From NCBI GenBank assembly GCA_016710265.1, contig JADJJL010000003.1:412501-476500 (forward strand): a stretch of DNA of 64,000 nucleotides, given 5' to 3'. Under the pieces are notes generated by a model, which saw only the letters and a program-made list of their open reading frames with translations, did not search any database and had not been told where the DNA came from. The DNA comes from Saprospiraceae bacterium. GTDB lineage: Bacteria > Bacteroidota > Bacteroidia > Chitinophagales > Saprospiraceae. Positions 52,426 to 60,323 of this stretch are shown piece by piece. Position 1 is the first letter of the stretch. Each line of letters starts with the position of its first letter. The translations under genes were made by a program, and so were the position numbers.

Positions 52426-52710
52426 TTAGATTTTAAACAATACATCCTGAATTGCTTCTGTTTTATCAAATACTGATTTTGCAAATGGACAAACAGGAAT
52501 TATTTTAAAATTATTTTCTCTAGCGAGGTCCACCGCTTTTTGAACGAATTTCTTTCCGGCACCTTTACCTGCAAGAGAAGGTCCGACCTCGGTGTGTTCA
52601 ATGATCATATTTTGATCAGACCATATATAAGTCATTTCGCCTACGATTTCGCCTTCTTCTTCAATATAAAATTTTCCATTTTCTCTATGATCGTTTTGTA
52701 ATATTTCCAT
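52426..52710 (-). CDS. YjdJ-like GNAT-family acetyltransferase
   Basis: 94 residues from ATG 52710; the longer frame from TTG 52737 overlaps the upstream gene. It is a minimal GNAT fold: FYIEEEGEIVGEMTY, IIEHTEVGPSLAGKGAGKKFVQKAVDLA and IIPVCPFAKSVF, including the acetyl-CoA loop GKGAGK. Small proteins like this (PF14542) have unknown acceptors. It is 23 bases after the SRPBCC gene and followed after 5 bases by the YjdI-like gene. Confidence 0.85.
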   Translation of the reverse strand: MEILQNDHRENGKFYIEEEGEIVGEMTYIWSDQNMIIEHTEVGPSLAGKGAGKKFVQKAVDLARENNFKIIPVCPFAKSVFDKTEAIQDVLFKI

Positions 52711-52733
52711 ACTTAATTTTTTAAAAGATACAA

Positions 52734-53180
52734 TCAATAAATAATTTTATTGGGATTCTGCAAATTTTTAAATGCTTCTAAATATTTTATGGATTGTTTC
52801 TTAAACGCACCAGGCATAATAAATCCTATAAGTTTCATAAATCCTTTAAACTGAAATTCGTTTTCAGTGATGTACTTAGTTTTACTCTCCGAAATTTTCA
52901 CAAAGCTATTTTTAACAATATTATGAACACCATCTGCCTCATAAGTTCCAGAAAATTCATCCGGCAAATGACGGGTTAAAATAGTTTCGATCATTTCGAT
53001 TTTTCGTTTCCCCATTTGAAAAACCAGTTTTGATTTTGCGCCAACCTGTCCCGGTGTACCACTGAGGTGTTCGAAACTTAAAAGGCCTTCCATCCATTTA
53101 CCCATATTGTCTGCGTTGTCAAACAAGTCAATCACTGTTTGGATGGGTTTGTTGATTTCTATTTCGGAAGTAAATTTCAT
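52734..53180 (-). CDS. SRPBCC-fold protein
   Basis: 148 residues from ATG 53180; the longer frame begins at 53249, above the -7 box, so the short form is right. The START/Bet v1-like fold shows MKFTSEIEINKPIQTVIDLFDNADNMGKWMEG, then beta strands with SKLVFQMGKRKIEM and a C-terminal helix. It probably binds a small hydrophobic ligand. It is the first gene of the operon that continues with YjdJ-, YjdI- and ATC-hydrolase-like genes and an HTATIP2-like gene. Confidence 0.82.
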   Translation of the reverse strand: MKFTSEIEINKPIQTVIDLFDNADNMGKWMEGLLSFEHLSGTPGQVGAKSKLVFQMGKRKIEMIETILTRHLPDEFSGTYEADGVHNIVKNSFVKISESKTKYITENEFQFKGFMKLIGFIMPGAFKKQSIKYLEAFKNLQNPNKIIY

Positions 53181-53238
53181 AAATGGAATTTTTGTATAAT
53201 TTGTATTGCTTATATTTCTTTTTGAGAAGGAAGACCCA

Positions 53239-53246
53239 CAAATATA
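53239..53246 (-). promoter_or_regulatory. -7 promoter box for the SRPBCC/YjdJI operon
   Basis: On the minus strand TATATTTG, an exact TAnnTTTG, lies 58 bases before the ATG at 53180. No clear -33 element was seen. Confidence 0.55.
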
Positions 53247-53394
53247 CATTCATTTATAAATTTATTCATTTCATTTATTATGAAAAATGACATTGTGATC
53301 TTTTAAAGCTCTTTATTTTCAAGTCATATTTTCAATGGAATTTTATTTCACATATTTCGTAAAATTGCTAAACTAATTAATTTGTCTAATTGTC

Positions 53395-53402
53395 TATATT
53401 TG
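53395..53402 (+). promoter_or_regulatory. -7 promoter box for sdhB
   Basis: TATATTTG, an exact match, lies 28 bases before the ATG at 53431. It shows that sdhB here is expressed on its own and not as the last gene of an sdhCAB transcript. Confidence 0.55.
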
Positions 53403-53430
53403 CGCTTTCTTACTGAAAGCCATCAGCCAT

Positions 53431-54177
53431 ATGAAACTAAATCTTAAAGTCTGGAGACAAAAGTCAAGCAGCTCTAAAGGAGCCCTTGAGTCCTACCAAG
53501 TGCAAGCCAACGAACACATGTCCTTTCTGGAAATGTTGGACGTCCTGAACCAGGATCTCATTGATCAAAAGAAAGAACCTGTGGCTTTTGACCATGATTG
53601 TAGGGAGGGAATCTGCGGTTCTTGCAGTATGGTAATCGATGGACGTCCTCATGGTCCTAATGCCGGAACCACTACTTGTCAACTTCACATGCGTTTTTTT
53701 AAAGAGAATGACACCATTGTAGTTGAGCCTTTTCGGGCCTCTTCGTTTCCTGTATTAAAAGACTTGGTCGTAGATCGTTCATCTTTTGACCGGATCATTC
53801 AGGCAGGTGGTTACATATCAGTTAATACCGGTCAAGCCATGGATGGCAATGCCATTCCTGTAGAAAAGGACCTTTCTGCCAAAGCTTTTGATGCAGCGGC
53901 ATGTATTGGGTGCGGAGCCTGTGTCGCTGCCTGCCCCAATGGATCAGCGATGTTGTTTACTGCCGCAAAAGCCTCACATTTAGGATTGTTGCCTCAGGGT
54001 GAAGTAGAACAAAACCGCCGTGTTAAGAACATGGTACACCAAATGGATCTTGAAGGATTTGGTCGTTGTAGCAACGTAGGTGCATGTGAAGCTGAATGTC
54101 CAAAAGGAATATCATTGGAAAACATAGCCCGCCTCAATAGACATTACACCGCGGCCATGATGGCTTCGGAAGTTTAA
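53431..54177 (+). CDS. sdhB: Succinate dehydrogenase/fumarate reductase iron-sulphur subunit
   Basis: 248 residues, normal length. It passes electrons from the flavin subunit to the quinone site. Visible are the 2Fe-2S ligands in CREGICGSCSMVI and a later Cys (TTTCQLH), and the 4Fe-4S and 3Fe-4S motifs CIGCGACVAACPNGS and CSNVGACEAECPKGIS. It is of the long-spaced type with the RPHGPNAGTTTCQL segment typical of the Bacteroidota/epsilon SdhB-FrdB form. The flavin and membrane subunits, normally just upstream, are not in this window; the upstream neighbours are unrelated and divergent. Confidence 0.92.
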   Translation: MKLNLKVWRQKSSSSKGALESYQVQANEHMSFLEMLDVLNQDLIDQKKEPVAFDHDCREGICGSCSMVIDGRPHGPNAGTTTCQLHMRFFKENDTIVVEPFRASSFPVLKDLVVDRSSFDRIIQAGGYISVNTGQAMDGNAIPVEKDLSAKAFDAAACIGCGACVAACPNGSAMLFTAAKASHLGLLPQGEVEQNRRVKNMVHQMDLEGFGRCSNVGACEAECPKGISLENIARLNRHYTAAMMASEV

Positions 54178-54179
54178 AA

Positions 54180-54701
54180 TTACTTTTCCAAGGCCAATCG
54201 AATGTGAGCCAGATGGTGCTCACCATGCCAGTAATACATGCCGATGGCTTCTTCCATCAGGATCATCCTACCTTCACCTTGGTGGAAATATCCTTTTGTT
54301 CGAATTTCATTTTCAGGCAGGGCATTTAAGAAAATCGTCCATCTTCGGTGCAGCCCTTTCAGGATTGCCATAGAATCAGCCAGCGTTTCCATATTTACGT
54401 CCGCCAACAGCGCCCATTGCTCCTCCATGTATGGAACCACGACCGGGGTGGGTCCTGTCACAGCCATTTTTTGGCGGACGTAGGCATTGATATGACTATC
54501 GACAATATGGTGGACCAATTGAAGAACCGTCCATGAACCTGGGCGATACTGCAAAGACCATTGATGAGCTTCGAGGTCTTTAATCAAATCTTGGAGAACT
54601 TGGGGAAGTTCTGAAATAGATTTTATCCACGATTGGATTTGCGCCATATCCGGCTCTTTGGGCGCGACCCAACGGCCTATTGGGTATCTTAGTTTTTCCA
54701 T
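54180..54701 (-). CDS. DinB/YfiT-family putative metal-dependent hydrolase
   Basis: 173 residues from ATG 54701; a TTG two codons upstream also opens the frame. It begins LRYPIGRWVAPKEP like the YfiT family, a four-helix bundle whose three histidines hold a metal ion: VHHIVDSH (two-His helix) and YYWHGEHHLAHI. Relatives are thiol-dependent transferases or hydrolases, some bacillithiol-linked. The gene is convergent with sdhB, two bases apart. A -7 box at 54705-54712 ends 3 bases before the ATG. Confidence 0.88.
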   Translation of the reverse strand: MEKLRYPIGRWVAPKEPDMAQIQSWIKSISELPQVLQDLIKDLEAHQWSLQYRPGSWTVLQLVHHIVDSHINAYVRQKMAVTGPTPVVVPYMEEQWALLADVNMETLADSMAILKGLHRRWTIFLNALPENEIRTKGYFHQGEGRMILMEEAIGMYYWHGEHHLAHIRLALEK

Positions 54702-54704
54702 GCC

Positions 54705-54712
54705 CAAAAGTA
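54705..54712 (-). promoter_or_regulatory. -7 box immediately before the DinB gene
   Basis: On the minus strand TACTTTTG, an exact match, leaves three bases before the ATG at 54701, so the mRNA would have no or almost no leader. Confidence 0.45.
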
Positions 54713-54773
54713 ATCAGTTGATCCCAATTTGCGAAGACGAAGAAGAAGAATTTCTAACAGATGCAACAGATTT

Positions 54774-54801
54774 ACACAGATATATTCCTTCCCATCTGTG
54801 T
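54774..54801. repeat. Short inverted repeat
   Basis: ACACAGAT and ATCTGTGT are separated by 12 bases and embedded in a GATTTACACAGAT-like context often seen as intergenic debris. No T-run follows. Confidence 0.5.
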
Positions 54802-54941
54802 CAATCCGTGGAATTTGTGAGAAAAACAATTTACTCCCGGATGTCTACAGATTGTTGAGTTAATAACAACATTAATTTTTGTTCGATCGTAGAATCTGTC
54901 TGAGATTAGATTCTAACGCCCTGTAATTGTTCATTTCATAC

Positions 54942-54949
54942 TAACTTTG
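54942..54949 (+). promoter_or_regulatory. -7 promoter box for the OmpA-family gene
   Basis: TAACTTTG, an exact match, lies 41 bases before the ATG at 54991. No convincing -33 element was found. Confidence 0.55.
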
Positions 54950-54990
54950 CCTTCTCAAATTTCATTTTTTATTTAATACTAATTGCCTTT

Positions 54991-56184
54991 ATGAATCCAG
55001 TTGAATATGTATTCCAAAATTTAAGTCCGGATTTTTCAACCCGCCTTGCTCAAAATTTATCCTGCGAAGCATTGGTTGGAAGAAAATGCATGGAAGCTTA
55101 TATACCGGTATTGGTGTCTGGTCTGATTGTAGCCTGTGCAGACAGAGACAAGTTGAATCAAACCTGGGACTTGATCAGAAATCCAGCATTGCTAGATGTG
55201 CGATTACTTGGTTTTGGAAAACAGGTCGATAATGTAGGTGTCACCAATGATATTGCACAATATTGCCAAGAGATTTTTGGCCCATCCTGGCATCCAATAC
55301 AAGAAGAATTACTAAGCCTCAATGGGATCGCTTCAAATTCAGGCTGGCAAAAGAGTGTCACAGATGTAACAAGCATCGTGTTTTCAATTTTACAAAAGAA
55401 GATCCAGGAAAACAATTGGGGTTCGGATGAATTTTCAACCTGGTTGGCCAACCACAAAGCAAAAATCTTTTCTATGGTGCCACCTTCCATCAGCGAAATA
55501 ATGAATCTGGGACCCAAAGCAAGCAATACCAGCGAAGCTCCTCAAGAAAAATATAAACCCTTTTGGTGGATTTGGTTAATAGGCATTTTGGCTTTGATTG
55601 CCTCGATTTTTATGGGTTTAAAAACCTGCCAAAAGGATGTTTCTATAACACCTGCGCCAAGAGTTAAAAACATAGACCCTTATGCCGGGCTGGATTTGGT
55701 GACGCGATCCAAATGGGAAAACCTGGGTTTAAAAATGAATTACCGACTATTAAATGGTAATGAATATGAATTTCCGGACAGAGGAGTGGAACTAAAACTT
55801 ATCACCTATCTGGATGATCCCAAAACAAATGTAGAAGAAGTCAAGTGGTTTGATTTTGACCGCATCTTGTTTAGCACAGGTTCAGCGGAATTAAACCCCG
55901 CTTCTTTAGACCAGATCGGTGGTATTTATGAAATACTAAATGCATATCCAAATATTGAGGTCAAAATAGGTGGTTATACCGACAATGTGGGCGATCCTGC
56001 TCAGAACCTTCAACTTTCTCAGGCCAGAGCAGAAAGGATTATGAAGGAATTGATCACCATGGGCATTTCATCTAACCGTCTAAAAGCAGAGGGATACGGG
56101 GAGCAACATCCTGTAAGTGATAACAATACCGAAGAGGGAAGGGAACTGAATAGGAGAGTGGCGCTGAGGGTGATGAAGATGTAG
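54991..56184 (+). CDS. DUF937 and OmpA-family membrane protein
   Basis: 397 residues. A DUF937-like helical domain (about 1-175) is followed by one membrane helix (about 192-212, WWIWLIGILALIASIFMG) and a C-terminal OmpA peptidoglycan-binding domain (about 285-397: FDRILFSTGSAELNPAS, KIGGYTDNVGDPAQNLQLSQARAERI, GYGEQHPVSDN, ELNRRV). The protein therefore sits in the inner membrane with the OmpA domain in the periplasm. DUF937 function is unknown. It stands alone; repeat-rich DNA follows. Confidence 0.85.
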   Translation: MNPVEYVFQNLSPDFSTRLAQNLSCEALVGRKCMEAYIPVLVSGLIVACADRDKLNQTWDLIRNPALLDVRLLGFGKQVDNVGVTNDIAQYCQEIFGPSWHPIQEELLSLNGIASNSGWQKSVTDVTSIVFSILQKKIQENNWGSDEFSTWLANHKAKIFSMVPPSISEIMNLGPKASNTSEAPQEKYKPFWWIWLIGILALIASIFMGLKTCQKDVSITPAPRVKNIDPYAGLDLVTRSKWENLGLKMNYRLLNGNEYEFPDRGVELKLITYLDDPKTNVEEVKWFDFDRILFSTGSAELNPASLDQIGGIYEILNAYPNIEVKIGGYTDNVGDPAQNLQLSQARAERIMKELITMGISSNRLKAEGYGEQHPVSDNNTEEGRELNRRVALRVMKM

Positions 56185-56716
56185 GATTAATTAGTCGATT
56201 AGACAATTAGTCGATTAGTCAATTTGAAAATTTGGAAATCGAAGCGAAGCGCAGATGACGCCAAAGGCGTTATGTGAAAATTTGGAAATGTGAAAATTGC
56301 TGGTACGCAGTTAGCGTACTAACCGTGGAGATAACGCTTGCAGCGTCATAAATTCTGCCAAAGGCTTTATTTGTCAATTAGAAAATTAATGTTTGAGTAA
56401 ATAACTCAATACAAAAAGACTCACTAACATTAGGGATAGTCACAAAAAACCACTTGAGCTCATCAATAAAGTCCTATTATTCCCTGTTTTCTTGATCAAA
56501 ATCACTGGAACATATAGCGATTCACGCTGATTCTTAAATTTTTTTTGAAAAAATATTATTTTTATATTATTTGTAATTATTTATTATACATATAAATATA
56601 TATGATATTAAAATGTAATATTTATAAAATTGAAAATTTTTCAATTTTTTTTAAACCAGATTTACATATTATGCAAAATATATATATAACTTTGTCCTTA
56701 TATAAAACTCATTGTT
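56185..56716. other. Intergenic region with hairpins and AT-rich runs
   Basis: 532 bases. The first 220 hold TTAGTCGATTAG-like tandem copies (56189-56222) and small palindromes at 56258-56270 (ACGCC..GGCGT), 56303-56319 (GTACGC..GCGTAC) and 56334-56346 (ACGCT..AGCGT). The rest is AT-rich with the -7 box at 56687-56694. No gene seen. Confidence 0.7.
56687..56694 (+). promoter_or_regulatory. -7 promoter box for the small gene at 56717
   Basis: TAACTTTG, an exact match, lies 22 bases before the ATG at 56717 (43 before the ATG at 56738). Confidence 0.55.
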
Positions 56717-56926
56717 ATGCAAGGTTGGAAGAAAATTATGACGATCAGAGATCAATACAAAGCAGAAGTAAAGCGCCTGCAATTGATGAAAAATGGAATT
56801 GAGGCCATGTTGATGTCTAAGCCAAAAGAAACTGTGCAGGTCGCGATGAATGGTATGGATCTGTACGTCAAAGAAGGCCAATATGAAATTGCCTCAATCC
56901 TCCTCTTCGAAAATGAAGAGGATTAA
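56717..56926 (+). CDS. Small protein of unknown function
   Basis: 69 residues from ATG 56717, or 62 from ATG 56738, which follows a purine-rich GGAAGAAAAT that would suit an RBS. The product begins charged and helical (TIRDQYKAEVKRLQLMKNGIEAML) and ends acidic (FENEED). An exact -7 box sits upstream and no other gene overlaps, which supports it. I do not recognise the family; a coiled or helical hairpin is likely. Confidence 0.6.
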   Translation: MQGWKKIMTIRDQYKAEVKRLQLMKNGIEAMLMSKPKETVQVAMNGMDLYVKEGQYEIASILLFENEED

Positions 56927-57280
56927 CTAACAGATTTACAGTTGGTTAAAAGTCCAGACGGAAATTCTGTCTGTATACCCAAGAGATTAGGGTAATCAAT
57001 AAGAATAGAAAAATAAGGAAGAAAATAAAGCACCTTCCCTTACTACCTTTATTTAATTCATGTACCTCCATGGTGTGGATTTAGGGCGCAAAGTAAATCC
57101 AAAATATCGCATTCACCAAATAATTAAGTCGTTTTTACCGCAATTTTTATTTACAATTTTTAAAATTCAGCTAGCAATGGCTTTCGCCTTCATCCTGAAT
57201 TCAAATTTCCGCGCTAAAAAACTTGTTCATCGCTCACGGAGATATTAATCTTTACCTTTGGCGCATTAAAACTTGATCTA
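56927..57280. other. Intergenic region before the methyltransferase
   Basis: 354 bases. A short frame at 57060-57248 lacks a promoter or recognisable product and is not called. An AGACGGAA/TTCTGTCT inverted repeat with almost no loop lies near 56957-56973. A -7 box lies at 57253-57260. Confidence 0.6.
57253..57260 (+). promoter_or_regulatory. -7 promoter box for the methyltransferase
   Basis: TACCTTTG, an exact match, lies 20 bases before the TTG start at 57281 and no in-frame ATG lies between, supporting the TTG. Confidence 0.55.
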
Positions 57281-58468
57281 TTGGAATTGCCAAAAATTTA
57301 TTTAAAAAGTCAAAGGGACCAGTCTATTCTGCGAAGACATCCTTGGGTTTTTTCGGGAGCCATCGCGTCAATGGATTCTGGACTAAAAGACGGTGAGCTG
57401 GTCAATGTATATGATCATCACAAAGCTCTATTGGCCTTTGGACATTTTTACAAGGGAAGCATTGCCATCAAAATTTTGTCTTTTGGGACTGCAACTTATC
57501 ATCCTTCCATTTGGAAAGAGAAACTGGCACTGGCCTACGATCTGAGGATAAGTTTGATTAGATCCGGACTCTTAAATTCAGACGCCTGGCGTTGGGTACA
57601 TGGAGAAGGAGACGGTCTACCTGGATTGATTGTGGATCGATATGGAACTACGGTGGTCATCCAGTGCCATACCATTGGGATGCACCGCTCCATCGATCTG
57701 ATCGCTGAAGCCATTCTTCATTGTGATCCTGATGGTATCCATTGTATTTATGATAAAAGTAAAGAAAGTCTTCCTCCGGAATATGCTGCGAACATTGAGA
57801 ATCGAGCTGTCTTTGGTGATTTGATCCCTTGCCAAATATCAGAACATGGATTAAATTATCACATCGATCCGGTCACTGGACAAAAAACTGGCTTTTTTCT
57901 GGACCAGCGAGACAATAGGGCCTTGGTCAAAAAATGGAGCCAAGGTAAAAAAGTGTTGAATACCTTCAGTTATACAGGTGGATTTAGTTTGGCGGCTTTG
58001 GCAGGTGGAGCAGCGGAGGTATGCTCTGTGGATGTTTCAGCCCGAGCCATGGAACTTCTCGATAAAAATTTAGCCCTCAACGAGCTCCAAAGTCCTAACC
58101 ATACTTCCATCGTGGCGGATGTTCCTGCATTTCTAAAAGATCAACAAAAAGGCCATTATGATCTGATTATTCTGGATCCTCCAGCCTTTGCCAAATCCAT
58201 CCACAAACGCCACAATGCCATTAAAGCGTATACCAGATTAAATCAAGCAGCCCTCCAACTAATAGATCAAAAAGGCCTTCTTTTTACATTTTCCTGTTCC
58301 CAGGTGGTAACTGAAGAACTGTTTTATGGGGCGGTCAGCGCAGCAGCCATGGAAGTTGGAAGGAATGTGCGTCTTTTGGCCAGATTGGGTCAGGGACCCG
58401 ACCACCCTGTCAATTTTTTTCATCCAGAAGGGCACTATCTCAAAGGTTTGTTGTTATACGTAGAGTAG
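57281..58468 (+). CDS. rlmI: Class I rRNA large-subunit methyltransferase, RlmI-like
   Basis: 395 residues starting at TTG 57281; the frame has no nearby ATG and the promoter fits. An N-terminal PUA-like domain (about 1-85, LRRHPWVFSGAI, GELVNVYDHH) is followed by an EEHEHD/RlmI middle part and a SAM-dependent domain with NTFSYTGGFSLAALAGGA (SAM loop), DLIILDPPAFAKS (catalytic NPP-like DPPAF) and FTFSCSQ. It should methylate a 23S rRNA cytosine at C5, as RlmI does at 1962. It runs alone. Confidence 0.88.
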   Translation: MELPKIYLKSQRDQSILRRHPWVFSGAIASMDSGLKDGELVNVYDHHKALLAFGHFYKGSIAIKILSFGTATYHPSIWKEKLALAYDLRISLIRSGLLNSDAWRWVHGEGDGLPGLIVDRYGTTVVIQCHTIGMHRSIDLIAEAILHCDPDGIHCIYDKSKESLPPEYAANIENRAVFGDLIPCQISEHGLNYHIDPVTGQKTGFFLDQRDNRALVKKWSQGKKVLNTFSYTGGFSLAALAGGAAEVCSVDVSARAMELLDKNLALNELQSPNHTSIVADVPAFLKDQQKGHYDLIILDPPAFAKSIHKRHNAIKAYTRLNQAALQLIDQKGLLFTFSCSQVVTEELFYGAVSAAAMEVGRNVRLLARLGQGPDHPVNFFHPEGHYLKGLLLYVE

Positions 58469-58517
58469 GATTTGTTCTAAAGAATTTGGATATGTCCCAT
58501 TTAAATTAGATTATAAT

Positions 58518-58835
58518 ATGAATATCGGATTTGATTCAGAGCTACAGAAATATTTGGGTGTGGAGGTCCATCATCCAGACAATGAAAAGCTTAGCATACG
58601 TCTCATCAAAGAAAGAGTCTCTGAATTATTGGACACCGATCCTAGTCTATTGTTTAGTTATTTATACCGATTGGATGTGGAGGAATCCGAACTGCAAGCC
58701 ATCTTACAGGTCACTCCGCCGGATCTTTTGGCAGACAGTTTGGCAGATGCAATCTGGAGAAGGCAGAAAGCAAGGCTGGCCTCTAAAAAGAACATCAAAG
58801 TCAAACCCGTCCAGGAAGACGGCTGGGATTTATAG
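58518..58835 (+). CDS. Small protein of unknown function
   Basis: 105 residues, acidic N-terminus (MNIGFDSELQKYLGVEVHHPD), helical middle with the phrase LLDTDPSLLFSYLYRLDVEESELQAIL, ending in a basic region and EDGWDL. It lies 49 bases after the rRNA methyltransferase. I recall similar short proteins in Saprospiraceae but do not know their role. A longer overlapping frame at 58531-58956 is a shadow. Confidence 0.65.
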   Translation: MNIGFDSELQKYLGVEVHHPDNEKLSIRLIKERVSELLDTDPSLLFSYLYRLDVEESELQAILQVTPPDLLADSLADAIWRRQKARLASKKNIKVKPVQEDGWDL

Positions 58836-58861
58836 TTTCAAGCCTCTTTTTAACCAATTTT

Positions 58862-58880
58862 GCCCTATATTGGGCTTTTA
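58862..58880 (+). terminator. Weak terminator before the ribosomal operon
   Basis: GCCC, a six-base loop and GGGC followed by TTTTAT. The stem is only four pairs, so termination would be modest. Confidence 0.35.
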
Positions 58881-58926
58881 TTTACAAAAAATCTTAGTTT
58901 TTTTACCCAATATTCCTGATAGGCTG

Positions 58927-58934
58927 TATATTTG
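58927..58934 (+). promoter_or_regulatory. -7 promoter box for rpsF-rpsR-rplI
   Basis: TATATTTG, an exact match, lies 31 bases before the ATG at 58966. Confidence 0.6.
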
Positions 58935-58965
58935 CAGCCCTTTTAAAAAAAATTGAAATTATCAA

Positions 58966-59430
58966 ATGAAACATTTTGAAGTAAGCTTTATCGTAGACCC
59001 GGTGCTGTCGGACGATGAAGTCAAATCGACAGCGCAAACCTACCAGGAGATGCTCACCAATGAAGGTGCAAGCATCGTCCACGTAGATGAAATGGGCTTA
59101 AAGCCATTGGCTTATCCCATCAACAAAAGAAGTACCGGAGTGTATTTCTGTATTGAGTTTTCGGCTCCCAACGGTTCCTTAATCGGAAAAATGGAGCTTG
59201 CCATGAAGAGAGATGAACGTATTATGCGTTATCTGACCGTCAGTTTGGACAAATTTGGTGTGAAGTACAACGAGGACAAGAGAAACGGGAAGATTGGTAA
59301 AAAAATCCGCAAGGAAAAACCGATCCCTGTTTTAATGAACAAGCCTTATGTACCTAAAGCAGCAGCAGCAATCATTCCTGATATAATTGCGGATGACCTG
59401 GTGGATGATATTGTAAAAATTGACGCTTAA
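58966..59430 (+). CDS. rpsF: 30S ribosomal protein S6
   Basis: 154 residues, longer than the usual 95-135 because of a lysine-, proline- and alanine-rich then acidic C-terminal tail. The core HFEVSFIVDP, AYPINKRSTGVYF and DERIMRYLTV is conserved. It binds S18 in the 30S platform, and its gene is directly followed by rpsR and rplI, the standard order. Confidence 0.96.
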   Translation: MKHFEVSFIVDPVLSDDEVKSTAQTYQEMLTNEGASIVHVDEMGLKPLAYPINKRSTGVYFCIEFSAPNGSLIGKMELAMKRDERIMRYLTVSLDKFGVKYNEDKRNGKIGKKIRKEKPIPVLMNKPYVPKAAAAIIPDIIADDLVDDIVKIDA

Positions 59431-59462
59431 TTCATTCTTTGTTCAATCTTAAAATTTAAAAA

Positions 59463-59729
59463 ATGGCAACGCAAGACGAAATAAAGTTCTTAAATAATCC
59501 AAACATTGGCAAGAAACAAAAGAAGTATTGTCGATTCAAAAAATTTGGTTTAAAACACATTGATTATAAAGATCCTGATTTTTTAATCCAATTTATCAAC
59601 GAGCAAGGTAAAATATTACCTCGTAGATTGACAGGCAACTCTCTAAAATATCAGAAAAGGGTGGCCTCTGCCATCAAAAGAGCGCGCCACTTGGCAATTC
59701 TTCCTTTCGTATCTGATCTTTTAAAATAA
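59463..59729 (+). CDS. rpsR: 30S ribosomal protein S18
   Basis: 88 residues, typical length. Conserved C-terminal RLTGNSLKYQKRVASAIKRARHLAILPF fits S18. The N-terminus KKYCRFKK has the cysteine seen in many S18 proteins. It binds S6 on the 30S platform. It lies 32 bases after rpsF and 36 before rplI. Confidence 0.96.
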   Translation: MATQDEIKFLNNPNIGKKQKKYCRFKKFGLKHIDYKDPDFLIQFINEQGKILPRRLTGNSLKYQKRVASAIKRARHLAILPFVSDLLK

Positions 59730-59765
59730 CGCATTCATTCTTTAGCTTTCAAAAATTAAAAAGAC

Positions 59766-60212
59766 ATGGAAATTATTCTTTTAAACGATATAGATAAAGT
59801 AGGAGATAAGTACGATGTGGTTAAGGTAAAATCCGGTTACGGTAGAAACTTTCTCATTCCGCAAGGACATGCGTTGGTGGCTTCTGAACCCAACCTTCGC
59901 CGATTGGCCAATCTTAAAAGACAGGAAGACATTCTGGAGACCAAAAAATTGAGTACTTACAAAGAACTGGCTGCACAATTGGAAGGCGTAACCCTTCGCA
60001 TCGGTGCTAAAACCGGAACTTCAGGAAAGATATTTGGATCCGTCACGAATGTACAGATTGCACAAGCTTTAAAAGAGCAGATCAATCTGGATGTACAGCG
60101 CAAGAAGATTAAAATTCTAGACGATATTAAGGAATTGGGAATGTATACCGCTCAAGTGGATTTCCACAAAGAAGTGGTTGGCAAAGTCAATTTTGAAGTC
60201 GTTTCAGAATAA
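59766..60212 (+). CDS. rplI: 50S ribosomal protein L9
   Basis: 148 residues, the usual length. It has the N-terminal MEIILLNDIDKVGDKYDVVKVKSGYGRNFLIP and a C-terminal domain with IGAKTGTSGKIFGSVTN, both conserved in L9. L9 binds 23S rRNA near the L1 stalk base. Third gene of the ribosomal operon. Confidence 0.96.
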   Translation: MEIILLNDIDKVGDKYDVVKVKSGYGRNFLIPQGHALVASEPNLRRLANLKRQEDILETKKLSTYKELAAQLEGVTLRIGAKTGTSGKIFGSVTNVQIAQALKEQINLDVQRKKIKILDDIKELGMYTAQVDFHKEVVGKVNFEVVSE

Positions 60213-60307
60213 TCTCCTTCCAAAATATTTACTGCACATTCTCGCTTAGGGGACCTACATACGGATCTTCACAGCAATCTTATTGAATCATTTAATTCTC
60301 TTTTCAT

Positions 60308-60315
60308 TACTTTTG
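60308..60315 (+). promoter_or_regulatory. -7 promoter box for pdxH
   Basis: TACTTTTG, an exact match, lies 8 bases before the ATG at 60324. Confidence 0.55.
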
Positions 60316-60323
60316 CCACAGTC

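Noticed and set aside
54721..54858. Coding potential for a 66-codon frame (54658-54858) between DinB and OmpA genes
   Set aside because: Mostly a low-complexity GAAGAA stretch and an inverted repeat; antisense to the DinB start.
57060..57248. 62-codon frame before the methyltransferase gene
   Set aside because: No promoter, RBS or recognisable protein features; hydrophobic bias is expected from AT-rich DNA.
58531..58956. 141-codon frame overlapping the small gene at 58518
   Set aside because: It overlaps the more plausible frame, crosses the promoter region of rpsF and has no family signature.
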